Position numbers and translations under genes: made by a program. A stretch of 64,000 nt of DNA from Paulinella micropora (Eukaryota > Cercozoa > Imbricatea > Euglyphida), in the NCBI GenBank assembly GCA_009731375.1, contig BJOX01000202.1:134439-198438 (forward strand), read 5' to 3'. How positions within the stretch are numbered: the stretch's first letter is position 1; every line of letters starts with the position of its first letter. The notes under the pieces were generated by a model. It was not told where the DNA came from, did no database searches, and was given only the letters and a program-made list of their open reading frames with translations. Of this stretch, positions 44,440-54,639 are shown one piece after another.

Positions 44440-44549
44440 CACCTCCTTCTTCTTCTTCTCCTTCTTCTTCTCCTTCTTCTCGTTCTTCTCGTTCTTCTTC
44501 TTCTTCTTCTTCTTCTTCTGCTTCTTCTTCTTCTTCTTCTTCTTCTTCT

Positions 44550-44584
<35 letters not shown>

Positions 44585-44718
44585 TTCTGCTTCTTCATTT
44601 TCTTCTTCTTCTTCTTCATTTTCTTCTTCTTCTTCTTCTTCTTCTTCTTCTTCTTCTTCTTCTTCTTCTTCTTCTTCTTCTTCTTCTTCTTCTTCTTCTT
44701 CTTTTTCTTCTTCTGCTT
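44440..44718. repeat. (CTT)n microsatellite
   Basis: Directly abuts the Sel1-repeat coding sequence; read on the minus strand it appends a long Glu run to that protein. Confidence 0.95.
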
Positions 44719-45040
44719 CTGCATTCTGTCGTTCGGCCGCCTGCCCAAACAGCGCGAAGGCGCGCGCCTCGTCCTGGGCCACGCCGACCCCATCCGCGTA
44801 ACAGCGTCCTACGTTTAATTGCGCTTCTGCACAGTTTTGTTCGGCCGCCTGCCCAAACAGCGCGAAGGCGCGCGCCTCGTCCTTGGCCACGCCGACCCCA
44901 TCCGCGTAACAGCACCCCAACTCTAATTGCGCTTCTGCATTCTGTCGTTCGGCCGCCCGGCGGTAACATTCCACTGCCTTGGCGCTATCTTCGGGGACGC
45001 CGACTCCATCCATGTAACATTGTCCCTTCTTCCCCCCCCC
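44719..45040 (-). CDS. Sel1-like repeat protein, partial
   Basis: On the minus strand three 36-residue Sel1/SLR repeats are visible: CYMDGVGVPEDSAKAVECYR, CYADGVGVAKDEARAFALFG and CYADGVGVAQDEARAFALFG, each followed by QAAE/RAAE and AEAQLxxG. SLR proteins are alpha/alpha solenoid scaffolds for protein-protein contacts, often in ER or signalling contexts. The 5' part is lost in the poly(C)/gap region (45056-45202). At the C-terminus the last repeat runs in frame into a (GAA)n-encoded Glu tract; whether that tract is translated is unknown. The last two repeats are nearly identical in DNA, so they duplicated recently. Confidence 0.75.
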
Positions 45041-45055
45041 CCCCCCCCAAAAAAA

Positions 45056-45202
45056 NNNNNNNNNNNNNNNNNNNNNNNNNNNNNNNNNNNNNNNNNNNNN
45101 NNNNNNNNNNNNNNNNNNNNNNNNNNNNNNNNNNNNNNNNNNNNNNNNNNNNNNNNNNNNNNNNNNNNNNNNNNNNNNNNNNNNNNNNNNNNNNNNNNNN
45201 NN
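45056..45202. other. assembly gap
   Basis: 147 N preceded by poly(C)/poly(A). Confidence 1.
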
Positions 45203-45258
45203 GGCAAAAAAAGACTTAAAGCGAGGCTCACCAGAACAAAAAAACAGAATTGTAAGAA

Positions 45259-46059
45259 ATGTCATCGAGGCAAGAGGTTTGGCTTGCACTGGCCTTGTTT
45301 TCCATCACGACCGCGGCGGCCGTCATAGTACTGGCGCACAGCGCGCATTTGCTTTGGTGCTCAGTTGTATCTCGCTACGCTTTGGGCTGGTGGTTGCTGG
45401 AATGTCTAGCGCTGCTGTGCCCCTGGCTGCGGCCTGCTGGCCAGGCCGCTCTGAACTGGACCGCGCGGTCCTTTCACGGCTCGCGCATGGTGTGGGCGTT
45501 CGTGCTGTGGGCTCATTGCCGCGTGGGCTCGGCGCTGTGCCTGTTTTGGCTGTCTAGGCTAGAGTGCAAGCTTTTGCCGGGGCAACCGCGCGGGTGGCAC
45601 GTCGCGAACGGCACCGCGCTTACTTTTGTGCCGCTCACTGCGGGCGCCTGCCTGGCCTACTTGCCCGTGGACCAGGCGCTGGTTTTGTTGTGCCTGGCTG
45701 CGCAGGCCGCGCTCTGGCTCTGGTGCCTGCTGCTGTCGGCCCTGCGCCTGCTTGCGCCCCCGCGAGCGGCCGTATGTCTCTGGTGCGTGAGCCTAGCTCA
45801 GCTCGTAACCGCCGCCGCTTCCGTACTGGCAATGGGCTTCCACGCCGAGGCCACCGTCACAATGTACGTGAGCACGGCGGCGCTGGCCGCGTGGAGCGGC
45901 GCACGGCTGAAACCGCTGCCCGAAAACCTGGATTTACGGCCGCTGCGCCGGCGGTTGCCTTGGCCGAGCGCGAAGTTCTGGTCGGTTTGGACGAGAAGCG
46001 CGGCCGGGCGCGTGACGAGTTCTTGGCGCGGGCCGAGGCGTGCCGTGCAGGGAGGCTAG
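45259..46059 (+). CDS. GC-rich polytopic membrane protein, unknown
   Basis: 266 codons from an ATG, rich in Leu, Ala, Trp and Cys, with about seven predicted membrane segments: WLALALFSITTAAAVIVLAH, LGWWLLECLALLCPWL, MVWAFVLWAHCRVG, LTFVPLTAGACLAYLPV, LVLLCLAAQAALWLWCLLLS, VCLWCVSLAQLVTAAASVLA and MYVSTAALAAW. Near 45930 the +1 frame has a more tail-like sequence (ALAEREVLVGLDEKRG, RARDEFLARAEA), so a one-base error may hide the true C-terminus. Its GC content is far above most of the scaffold. I do not recognise a family; a viral or transferred origin is possible. It converges on the ORF at 46085-47690. Confidence 0.5.
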   Translation: MSSRQEVWLALALFSITTAAAVIVLAHSAHLLWCSVVSRYALGWWLLECLALLCPWLRPAGQAALNWTARSFHGSRMVWAFVLWAHCRVGSALCLFWLSRLECKLLPGQPRGWHVANGTALTFVPLTAGACLAYLPVDQALVLLCLAAQAALWLWCLLLSALRLLAPPRAAVCLWCVSLAQLVTAAASVLAMGFHAEATVTMYVSTAALAAWSGARLKPLPENLDLRPLRRRLPWPSAKFWSVWTRSAAGRVTSSWRGPRRAVQGG

Positions 46060-46084
46060 GAGCCAGCGCTCGCTTTCGTCCTGC

Positions 46085-47690
46085 CTAGACATGTAGTGGC
46101 CTGGCAGGGCGCGACGCCGCACCTCGAGCGTCTCGGCGTAGGCGTGCAGGTTGCAGTTGGCGTCGTCGTGCCACTGGTCGCAGCCGGGCGCCCGCACAAA
46201 GGTCTCGTGGAGCCAGCCTTCCAGCCATGGCCCCAGCCCCACGCCGCCCAAGAGCGCGCGCGTGTGAAAAGCTCAGAGAGCCACCGCTGTCCCACAGCTG
46301 CCTGCGAGTCATGACAAAGGCCGTGGCCGCCAGCAGCACCAGCAGCACGGACAGCAGCGGGTCCTCGTCATTGCGCCACGGCCGGCCGCTATTGCGAGCG
46401 AACGCGCGTGCCAGGCGCGCGCGTTCGCTGGGCGGAAGCGCGGCGCCGACCGCCTGCCAGTGCAGGCAGTGGCGCAAGAGCAGGCACAGCAGCACCTGCA
46501 GCCTCACCCGCCGGCGGCGCGTGGGCGGGCCGTAGCATACGAGCGCCTTGCCGAACGCCCTGTCCAGATTGGCGTCTCGCTGCTGCAGCGTCGCGACCAT
46601 CGCCAGCAAAAAGGTCGCGCCGCGCCCCAGCAGCTGCAGGACGGGCCCCGCAAGCACGGGGCCGGGCTGGCGAAGTTGGAACTGTTCACAGGCCTTGTCC
46701 AGCGCGGCCCGCGCGCCGTTGTCCAGGGTAGCGGTAGCTGCCGCGAAGGCCCCGGGGTGGTAGATCCAGTTCCATGCGGCGCTGCAGCGCATGTGCGGCC
46801 GCGCGGCGACATCCGCTGGCTTGACGATGACAAACACGCGCAGGACCGAGGCGGCCGGGACGCACTGCTCGAACTCGCGCTGAACTTCCGAAAAGTCACG
46901 GGCGCTGGCCAACGCCCCCGGCGGCAGTGCAAAGCCGTTTCCGCTCAGCAGCGCCAGCAGGGCCCCCGCCGGGAGCTTGCACCCCGCGTCGCGCGGGCCC
47001 AGGCCCTTGTCAAAACGCAGTGCCGTCGCGATGACCTGCAGCGACTCGTCGTCCAGCGCGGTTTTGGGCACGTGGCGCCGCACCTTAGCCAGCGAGAACA
47101 ACCGTTGCTGGCGTTGCAGCGCCAGGAATGTCCACAACAGCAGGTCGGGCCCCTCTTGCTCGAGGTGTTCCATGTAGGCCCGGCGGTGGTTCCCCCAGTT
47201 GTTCTGCAGCCAGGGCGCCAGCTCGTTGCGAGCCCCGGATGCTAAAATGCTCTGGAGCTCGGTGCGCAGGAGCTGGCGGCTGGTAAAAAAAGAACTGTTG
47301 TCGCCACCATCGACCCACAGAAGCACCATGAGCTCTAGCAGCGACAGCTCCGAATCTACGCCGTGGCACAGCACGGCCAGAGGCACGACGAGTTCGTCCG
47401 CGGTCCAGGCCGTACACTTGAGCGCGGCCCAGCGCGCACAGGGGCCGTCGGTGTCCAGCAAAGTGTCTCGGTACGCTATCCGTTGCAATTGCTGGTTATC
47501 TTCCATGCTGCACACTGTGCCTGCCACAGCCCCGTGGCGGCCGAGCGCCCCTAGCAGGTCCAGCGCGTTGCGCAGCTGCGCATCAGCCAGCGCGCGGTGG
47601 CAGCTCTCCCCGTCAAGCGAGGTGCCTACCAGAACGGGCGAGACCAGCCTGCCGGCCTCGTGCTCGATCGACGCGTTCAGCGCTGCCGCC
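46085..47690 (-). CDS. GC-rich large ORF, unknown
   Basis: About 535 codons without a stop on the minus strand, in very GC-rich DNA, after which the frame enters an Arg run made by (TTC)n at 47697-47762. The real start is therefore unclear; MEDNQQLQRIAYRD (about 47503) is one internal candidate. Ordinary-looking segments: LSLLELMVLLWVDGGDNSSF, LLWTFLALQRQQRLFSL, CSAAWNWIYHPGAF, ATFLLAMVATLQQRDANL, VRLQVLLCLLLRHCLHW and a single membrane-like LSVLLVLLAATAFVM. Past residue VMTRRQ the coding signal seems to move to other frames (WLSELFTRA, then GPWLEGWLHETFVRAPGCDQ), which suggests frameshifts. No family recognised. In high-GC DNA long open frames arise more easily, so some caution is needed, but the composition looks like protein. 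Confidence 0.5.
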
Positions 47691-47696
47691 CTTCTG

Positions 47697-47762
47697 CTTC
47701 TTCTTCTTCTTCTTCTTCTTCTTCTTCTTCTTCTTCTTCTTCTTCTTCTTCTTCTTCTTCTG
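47697..47762. repeat. (CTT)n microsatellite
   Basis: 22 trinucleotide units separating the GC-rich island from normal-composition sequence. Confidence 0.95.
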
Positions 47763-47875
47763 TAGACGATAGGAAAAGAAATTATAACGAACGAGGAGGA
47801 ATCAAGCAAGAAGGAAGAAAAGCGAGAGGTCGAGAAGAAGAAAAAGAAAACGTGCAAGGGGATTAGGAAGAAAAA

Positions 47876-48568
47876 TGTAAGAGTGCCTCCAAGAAAAACA
47901 AAAAAAGAGCTAGGGAGGAATCGAGCGAGGAGGAAGAGGAGCAAGACAAAGAAAATGAGACAGAGCAGCAAGAGTATGCAAAAGAGTGCGAGAAGGGACA
48001 AGAATAGGAGGAAAATGACAAAGAACCGGAGCCTCGGAAACCGGCAGGGCGTCGACATTTCATTCGAGGAAACATCTACATTTTGCAAGCCGAGTACAAA
48101 GGCAGATTTGCTGTTATCAAAGTCATCAACTACTCCCCACCGGGCGCACTACTTTTCAAGGCAGTTCAACTGGACAAGCGGGATGCGCTTTTCGAAGTTT
48201 TAGAGATTCGCGGGAGCGGCGTGAAGGGCACGGATAAGGTGATCGGGGTTTCTTACCCCAAGTTCACAGAGTACCTGAATGGGGCAAAGAACCCACCCGC
48301 GGAGAAAAAGCTATACACCTCATGGATCTCACCTAACAGTTTGCGGCAGGAGTTGCTGCAGAACCAGCGCCGGTGCATGATTGTGTTCGATACTGAGTCG
48401 TGGGTGCGAGGCAACAATGACACCCCGTGGATGAAAGGGACCCCTGCTTACTGGGAGAAACTGTGGCAGGGACAACAGCAGGTGCACGGGATGCAGTACA
48501 CAGACGACGAGGACGACTTCGCCGACTACATGGATCCCGTCAGTAGGAGCTACATGTACCCCTGGTAG
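47876..48568 (+). pseudogene. hypothetical acidic/globular protein with in-frame TAG
   Basis: One frame gives an acidic-basic N-terminal part (REESSEEEEEQDKENETEQQ), an in-frame TAG, then a globular domain: RRHFIRGNIYILQAEYKGRF, VIKVINYSPPGALLF, VIGVSYPKFTEYLNG, LYTSWISPNSLRQELL and MIVFDTESWVRG, ending SYMYPW before TAG. The globular part (48060-48568) is intact. Function unknown. It lies just upstream of the transposase and may be that element's first ORF. Confidence 0.45.
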
Positions 48569-48739
48569 TACTGCTACCGAAAGTCTTGATTTCAGAACTA
48601 GCCTTCTACCTCTTTACATCACTCTACATATTCCTATTCCCCGTTACACCCCCCAGCCTACTGCCAAAAACGTGTCTGAAAAGAAAGAAGAAAAGCTCCC
48701 AAGAGTAGAGAAGTTAGACCAAAAAGTTTCAAACGTTGG

Positions 48740-50422
48740 TTGGGATGCACTTGGCCCGAGTTGAAAGAAGAAATTAGGGCTCCTTGCTGCCGACAGCTAA
48801 AATGCAATAAGTGGATAGATGCATTTGCAGCAGTTAGGGCTAGAGCTGACTCTGTCCAGCTAAATAGGAGTGAGTTAGCGGGGTGGGTGTCTAGCATGAT
48901 GCAAGGCATGGAGGGTAGAAATGGCAATGTAGACTATCGCTACAAAAAGGCTAGTGTGTGCCGCACCATGTGGATGCGAATCCACTGCATCGGTGAAAAA
49001 ACGATGCGAAGAGCTAGGGCAGGGTTTATGGAGGACGCTAAATACTTTGCAGACTATGGGAAGGGAGATGCCCCCACTGAGGACTTGGTGTGGACTTTGC
49101 TTCATCAAAATTTTTTTGTAGATCAAGAAAGTGAATCCGTAGCAGACGGTATATTCCATCTACAAGACACTTTTGGTTTTGATCGGACATACCAATTCAT
49201 CACTAGTGAGTGGCAGTCTGCAAGGAACAAGTTTGTTCTCAGCGGCTCCGACGGGGTGGATGCCGACGGCCCAAGTGAGAGTCTTGTCAGAAAGGTCTGG
49301 AGGGCTGAGTTTGGCAAAGTAAAGCCCATTCGGAAGGGCGACTTTGCCAAATGTGCTATCTGCACTGAGCTGGCAGACCAACACCGTGCAGGGTCACACT
49401 TGCTTGTTTGGACGGTTGTTTTCCATAGCTTTTGCTGCTAGATTCAAGACAAAGGAGGATGCCAACGCGTGGAGAACCCGGAATCGCATCCATAATAAAA
49501 TCCAGCGCGCAAATAGGCGTGGTATGATGAGACGCGCAGTTGAAGTCTCTAGTGCCTTTTGGTTGGTTGCCCTGGGTTTTTGCGTGCATTAGTGCGTACC
49601 TAGCTTATGTCTCAGCTAATAGTTACATGTGTATCATGTAGGGCGAAGACGTTCAGAGGGTCAATTCGATGACTATTGACATGACCAAGCCCTTTCATTT
49701 GCCTTGGTGTTCCCGGGGCTCGTCTGACTTTCGAGGCAAGTATGTAGTTAGGATTCACGCTGGGGGAGCCGTCATGCATGCACATGAAAAGAATTTTATT
49801 CTTTGTCACTTGCCAAATGTAGCTCATGGTGTGAATTCTAATAGTAGNNNNNNNNNNTAGCTTTCTCTATTTTCTTTTGCGTTGGGAACTTTTTCATCCC
49901 TGGACTAAGGCAGTTTCACAACTTTACATAGACTGGGACGGAGGGGGTGAGAACACTGGCGTCACTACTCAAATGTTTTTGTGTCACACCATTTATTCAT
50001 CATGGAAAGCATACATAGAAACAAACCGCATGGTCACAAAGCACTCACATGGCCCCCAAGATCAAAAATTCTACGTAATGCGGTACCTAGGCTATAACAC
50101 GACTCTCATGACAACTAATTTTGCACAGGCTCTATTCAAACTCATGCTGGGTTTTAAGAAAAATCGGGAGTCATATTGCCTTTTGCTGCTTGCCTGTGAG
50201 TGGGATTGGGAGGGCTACTTCAAAGCTTCTGTAAACCCTCACTTTGTTCACTATAAGCGCCCCCTTGCTTGGCAATATAAGACAGGCAACGAGGCATCCC
50301 GTGGCCTACCCAGGGTTCGGGTCAAAACCTGGGGGGATGCCCAGAAGCACTGGCATGGTGTAGACGATGACCCCGATGGCGAGGATATCTTGCCATACAT
50401 CAAGCCTCCAGGTAGCAACTAG
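48740..50422 (+). mobile_element. DDE-type (DUF7869-like) transposase gene, several exons
   Basis: The N-terminal exon has the pattern of this eukaryotic transposase group: CCRQLKCNKWIDAFAAVRAR, then a region ending KKASVCRTMWMRIHCIGEKT, then KGDFAKCAICTELADQH. A second small exon (49441-49523) gives TKEDANAWRTRNRIHNKIQ. A third (from 49641) gives VNSMTIDMTKPFHLPW, where the first catalytic Asp would lie, and is cut by a gap at 49848. A fourth (49877-50410) gives LYIDWDGGGENTGVTTQMFL, the usual second-Asp motif, and CHTIYSSWKAYIE. Splice borders GT-AG can be placed between them. It would cut and join DNA for transposition. The last catalytic acidic residue cannot be identified by eye. Confidence 0.6.
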
Positions 50423-50463
50423 CTCTACTTCTTTTCGTTTGTATGTGTACGTTTGGGTTTGTC

Positions 50464-50640
50464 CAGAATTGGAGCAGCACAAGAAGTTGCCTAATATGGC
50501 CTGGGTAACACCTAAAATTACTGAGGGGGTTAGGACCTTAGCAGCCAAATACTGCACCAAGGAAGAGCGCGAATGGTTTGAGGAGGTTTTGACTTACTCT
50601 CAGCCGACATGTATTGTCTGGGATGGCGAGGTCGGTGCGA
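50464..50640 (+). CDS. downstream exon of the transposon
   Basis: After TTGTCCAG the frame reads ELEQHKKLPNMAWVTPKITE and YCTKEEREWFEEVLTYSQ, with a possible donor at GTCGGT. Probably the C-terminal part of the transposase or of the following SAP-domain ORF. Confidence 0.45.
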
Positions 50641-50759
50641 ACGGCCTCCCCGGCCGACCGGGGCACATAGTGTGTTCGGACAAGGCTGGTGAGCAATGGA
50701 AAGCCGAGATTCGAGTCCTGGCTGAGTTGCCAGACGATATGTGGACAGCCCCACGACAG

Positions 50760-51504
50760 ACAGGCCGCACAAGACGCTGCCGAGATGCTCACGGAGGAAG
50801 AGCGTAAGTATGCGCCTCGAACTGCATTTTCCAACACGAGTGCGCACGTGCACCCCCCGTGGTATGGGGCTAGATTGCTTGATGAGGAGCGTAAGCGTGA
50901 ACACGATTTCGATGATCCTAATCGTTTTCCAGCTCCTCATTTAAAGGTCACCTCTCTTCTAGAGGCTAGTGCAACCGAAGATAGTCTCAAGAAGGCGACA
51001 GTGAATGAGCTTAAGTCTTGGCTCAACGAGCACAATCAAAGGCGGAGCGGCAGCAAAGCAGTTCGTATTCAGCGTATCCTTTCCTTCCTAGATGATAGAG
51101 ACCAGAATAGGCATGCAGATTCCGGTGAGCGCAAACAAGCAACAGGTAGGAGGAGAGGGAGACAGAAGAGGCGACGAGTAAACGCGGGGCAATTTCAGGA
51201 TGTTGAGCCGCAACCTGTCCCGGAGTCACAGTCTGAGTCTTCCGATGATGATGCACCTTTAGTTCCGCCATCTGCACTGCCCGCTCATTCTCGCAATCGT
51301 CCGCATTCCGCTGCTCGTGTTCCCGTACGTCGTGTTTTTGCTAGGGTTTATGGTGGAAGCGATGAAGAACGTGATGCTGCAGGGTTGAGGGAAGAAGGCT
51401 GCCTGTCGGATTTATCAAATCCCTCCTCGGAGGAATGGTTGCAGCCTATGATTGTTGACGAAGAAGATCGTAATGCGGTCGTTGCTGACGATCGTAATAC
51501 TTGA
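50760..51504 (+). CDS. SAP-domain protein of the transposon
   Basis: The frame reads AAEMLTEEERKYAPRTAFSN, then a SAP motif (LKKATVNELKSWLNEHNQR, VRIQRILSFL), which binds AT-rich DNA as a helix-extended loop-helix. A basic patch (RRRGRQKRRR) follows, then a Ser/acidic tail (ESQSESSDDDAPL), ending at a TGA at 51502-51504. A SAP domain next to a transposase suggests a chromatin- or end-binding role in the same element. The true 5' exon boundary is uncertain; the open frame starts at about 50689. Confidence 0.55.
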
Positions 51505-52060
51505 AAATCTCTCTATCCTATTGTTGACGTAATCGCCTGTGCGTGGTGGCGAACAAATCGTTTCACAGTCAATAAAAATATTATAATTCTTATGTACCTC
51601 TCATTTTGCTGATTTAAATAAATAATTATTATTTCTGAATAATCTAAATTGTACTTGATTCGATTAGGCATGCTTTCATGCATAAAAACGTGCATTTAAT
51701 GACTGAGAAAAATATTAATAAGAGTTATATATTTCAAGTCGGCCGGTGCCACCCGGTGCCTGAAAAGTCAAGTACGGTGCCACCCACACTCAAAATAATT
51801 GTTTTTTCATTGAAACTAATGATTTATTCAATTGATTTCATGCAGAATTCGGCAAAATCGCAGCAGAAATCTGCAGAAACTTGAGCAAAAATGTGTAAAT
51901 AATTTTTACTTATTTTTGCATGTTTTGTGCCGATTCCGACCACACAGATAGTGAAATACATGTTCAATATGTTTAAAATTAATAAAGTATGATCCCCCAA
52001 CATTGTTTTCATAAAATAAATCAAAAACTATGCTGAAATCTGCCGATTAGGTTTCTGTAC
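51505..52060. other. no gene seen
   Basis: AT-rich sequence between the two transposons; it contains GGTGCCACCCGGTGCC-like short repeats. Probably untranslated element sequence. Confidence 0.5.
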
Positions 52061-52061
52061 T

Positions 52062-53437
52062 TTGCAGAGGCAAAAGTCTGCAAAAGGGACTAGCACCTTT
52101 GATAGGAATGAAAGTTATATATTGGCGGTCAACGGTGTCTTTACGGTGTCGCGCTCCGATGGACTCCTTCTCTTCATCATGGATGCCAGGAACATCAACG
52201 AGCTGTTTTTACCTCCCATGGATCCTAACCTCTGGGCCCGACTGCATTGCTCAGCTTGACCTGCGACCATCTGATGAGGTCTGGGCTGCTACGTCAGACA
52301 TATCTAACTTTTACGACTGCTTCTTGCTCCCGGAGTGGATGCTGCCGTTTATGGCTCTGCCGTCGGTCTTTATCGCCGGTATAGGGCTTGTTCACCCGTG
52401 TATGAGGTGCTTACTTCAACTGTTTTCTCATGCTGTGTTTCTCGCACAGTCGTACCATCGCAACCTGTTTTCTCTGCACCTCCTCAGTTTGCAAGCGGGG
52501 TGCTCACCCGTTCGTCTGACATGCTCTTGAATCGGGTCCGCTTGCTTATCTACATCGATGACGTTACCTTCTTGGGTCTATCTGCGGGGGCGGTCAACTT
52601 TGTTCTGGCTGCATACGAGTACGTTCTGGATAATATGGTTGGCCTGCCTCGGGCTGTAGAGAAGAGACAGTGTGCTAGCCAGAGCACCAAGACATTGGGT
52701 CGTCGGCTTGTCAAGAGAAGGATTGGTGTGCCTGTCGCTGCACTTCGGGCTCTTCAACTGCGCACGGCCCAGATGCTGGCTCCTGACAGTGATGGTGAAG
52801 TCAAGGTTTCGCCTAGAGACATCTCTCGGCTCCTCGGCAGCTGGATCTGGTGTTGCCTGGTCAGAAGGCCACTCCTTGTCGTATTCTTTACTGTTTATCA
52901 CTTTCTCTGCCGGCACAGCCACTTTACGTTTCCTGTACTAGTACCCTGGTCTGTCATCAAGGAGTTTGAGACTATCTCGGCCCTGGCCCCTCTTATGTTT
53001 GCTGATCTTTCTCCGCCAGACTTTCCTCGCATTTTGGCTGCTGACGCTTCTTCGTCTGGGATGGGAGTGGTCGTGTCGCCTCCTGTTTCGTGCTCGTTTC
53101 TCCGATTTCTTCCCCCAGTCGCTGACCCTGTTCGGTCCTTACCGTGGATGACCATTATCTCTTTTCGATGGGTTTTTAGTGCTCATATCAACGCGTTGGA
53201 AATGTACGCCTCCAGTGCAGCGGTCCGATGGGCGGCCTCGCACCCCGCTCAGTGCTTTTGGCTTACTCTTCTCACCGACTCTGAGGTCGTGCTTCATTCT
53301 TTAAGGAAGGGTAGGACCTCCTCGTGGCGCATACGCCCCCTATGCTAAGACTTTCGATCTCGCTTCTTTCTCACGGCGTCAAACTTCGTATATGGTATGC
53401 ACATACTTCTCTGAACCCCGCTGATGGTCCGTCCCGC
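52062..53437 (+). pseudogene. reverse transcriptase-RNase H of a tyrosine-recombinase retroelement, frameshifted
   Basis: Order of motifs: FTVSRSDGLLLFIMDARNIN (RT fingers), TSDISNFYDCFLLPEW (RT motif A region), LIYIDDVTFLGL (catalytic YxDD), then RNase H segments ILAADASSSGMGVVV, HINALEMYASSAAVRWAA and LTDSEVVLHSLRKGRTSS, and finally HTSLNPADGPSR, the usual end of such RNase H domains. Frame changes occur near 52240, 52370 and 53340, so it cannot be translated as it stands. Domain order RT-RH followed by a tyrosine recombinase is that of DIRS-like elements, not of LTR elements. Confidence 0.75.
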
Positions 53438-53441
53438 TTTT

Positions 53442-54030
53442 AGCTGTGGCCGTGCAGTTAGTATACGAGATCGTTCTTTCTTAGCTTCGTTCGCCTACCA
53501 AAATTCTACGCGCCAGCGCTACGCATGTTCGGTGCGCTGTTTTCTCATCTGGGCCCTTAAAGAGTTCCCTGATATATTTTCTTTTCGTGATTTGGATGCT
53601 GCTCTCCCTGTTTTTCCATGAGGAGTATTTGCGTCGAGGGGGCTCCGGGTCCGGCTACTCTGCGATGCATGCGTGTCTCTACGGCCTCATTATGTATTCG
53701 CCAGAGCTTCGCACCTACTTGCCACGTGCTCGTGCTGACTTGCGCGGCTGGAGTAAGCATCACCCCCCTACCCCGTGGCCGCCCCTTACCTTACCGCTGA
53801 CAAGACTTATCGCTGTCTACCTTATGTTACGTGGCTACATGGACTGCGCGGTAGCAGTCATCTTGGCTTTCGAAGGCTATCTTCGTATTTCGGAAGTCGT
53901 GGGGCTAAAGGTTGCAGATGTAGCTGAAGTGACTGACGCCCGATTGGGGGTTGATCTTCCCCATGTCAACCTTCGTCTCGCACTTTTTGTCTACTTGGGG
54001 GCAAAGAAAACTAAGCAGCGCATTTTTTCT
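53442..54030 (+). pseudogene. tyrosine recombinase, N-terminal and early catalytic part
   Basis: Two frames joined at about 53615 give a core-binding segment (QNSTRQRYACSVRCFLIWAL, YSAMHACLYGLIMYSPEL) and the start of the catalytic domain with the first Arg (FEGYLRISEVVGLKVADV) and LGAKKTKQ in the beta-hairpin Lys region. The box with His-x-x-Arg and the nucleophilic Tyr is missing here but appears on the opposite strand at 54640-55108. It would mediate integration of the circular cDNA; at this locus it is inactive. Confidence 0.7.
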
Positions 54031-54449
54031 TTTTCTGTGAACTTGATCATAGATACAGTCATTTTTCATATTTCAACTGACTGTTACGGACCTTTTAGGA
54101 TTTCTACTTTAGTGACCTTTTCTACATCTTTGGTCTTTTTGTGTCTTTCTTTGTTGAGCAGCCTTTTTCACTTTTGGCCACAAATTGTCAGTGATTAGTT
54201 TGTGACACACATTGGCTTTTTGTGAGTCTCTATTTGTCACAAACATGTGTGTGCCTTTGGGTTTGTTCCTTTGTGTCTGCTTCATTTTCTTGCTTTTCAC
54301 AAAGCTCTCATTCAAGCGTCTGTCTCCTCACAGGTACTCTTGTTCTTGCTTTTCACAAAGCTCTCATTCAAGCGTCTGTCTCCTCACAGGTGGAGTGCAC
54401 CCGCTTGAAATTTTTTCTTTCCCACCCTTTCTTTTTACCCTCGCTTTTA

Positions 54450-54620
54450 GCTTTTTACTTTTTCACTTTGAACTTTTTGGACCTTGTTCCAGTAATAACG
54501 TTGGACTTTTCAAGTGCTGTATCCTTTTATTAAAGTTTAATAAAAGGATACAGCACTTGAAAAGTCCAACTTTAATACTGGAACAAGGTCCAAAAAGTTC
54601 AAAGTGAAAAAGTAAAAAGC
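54450..54620. repeat. 171-bp near-perfect palindrome
   Basis: Arms of about 85 bp, starting GCTTTTTACTTTTTCAC and centred at about 54535 (TTATTAAAGTTTAATAA), with a few mismatches. It can form a very stable hairpin and marks a tail-to-tail junction of two copies of the same element 3' end. Confidence 0.85.
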
Positions 54621-54639
54621 CAAAACCACAACTAGCTTG

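Noticed and set aside
43923-45219. Plus- and minus-strand ORFs of up to 418 codons over 44.0-45.2 kb
   Set aside because: Only the Sel1 part (44719-45040, minus) has protein-like complexity; the rest is CCTCTT/CTT repeat or gap.
50640-50725. B-box-like GATTCGAGTCC suggesting another SINE or tRNA
   Set aside because: No acceptor-stem pairing or A box at the right distance, and no second copy in the window.
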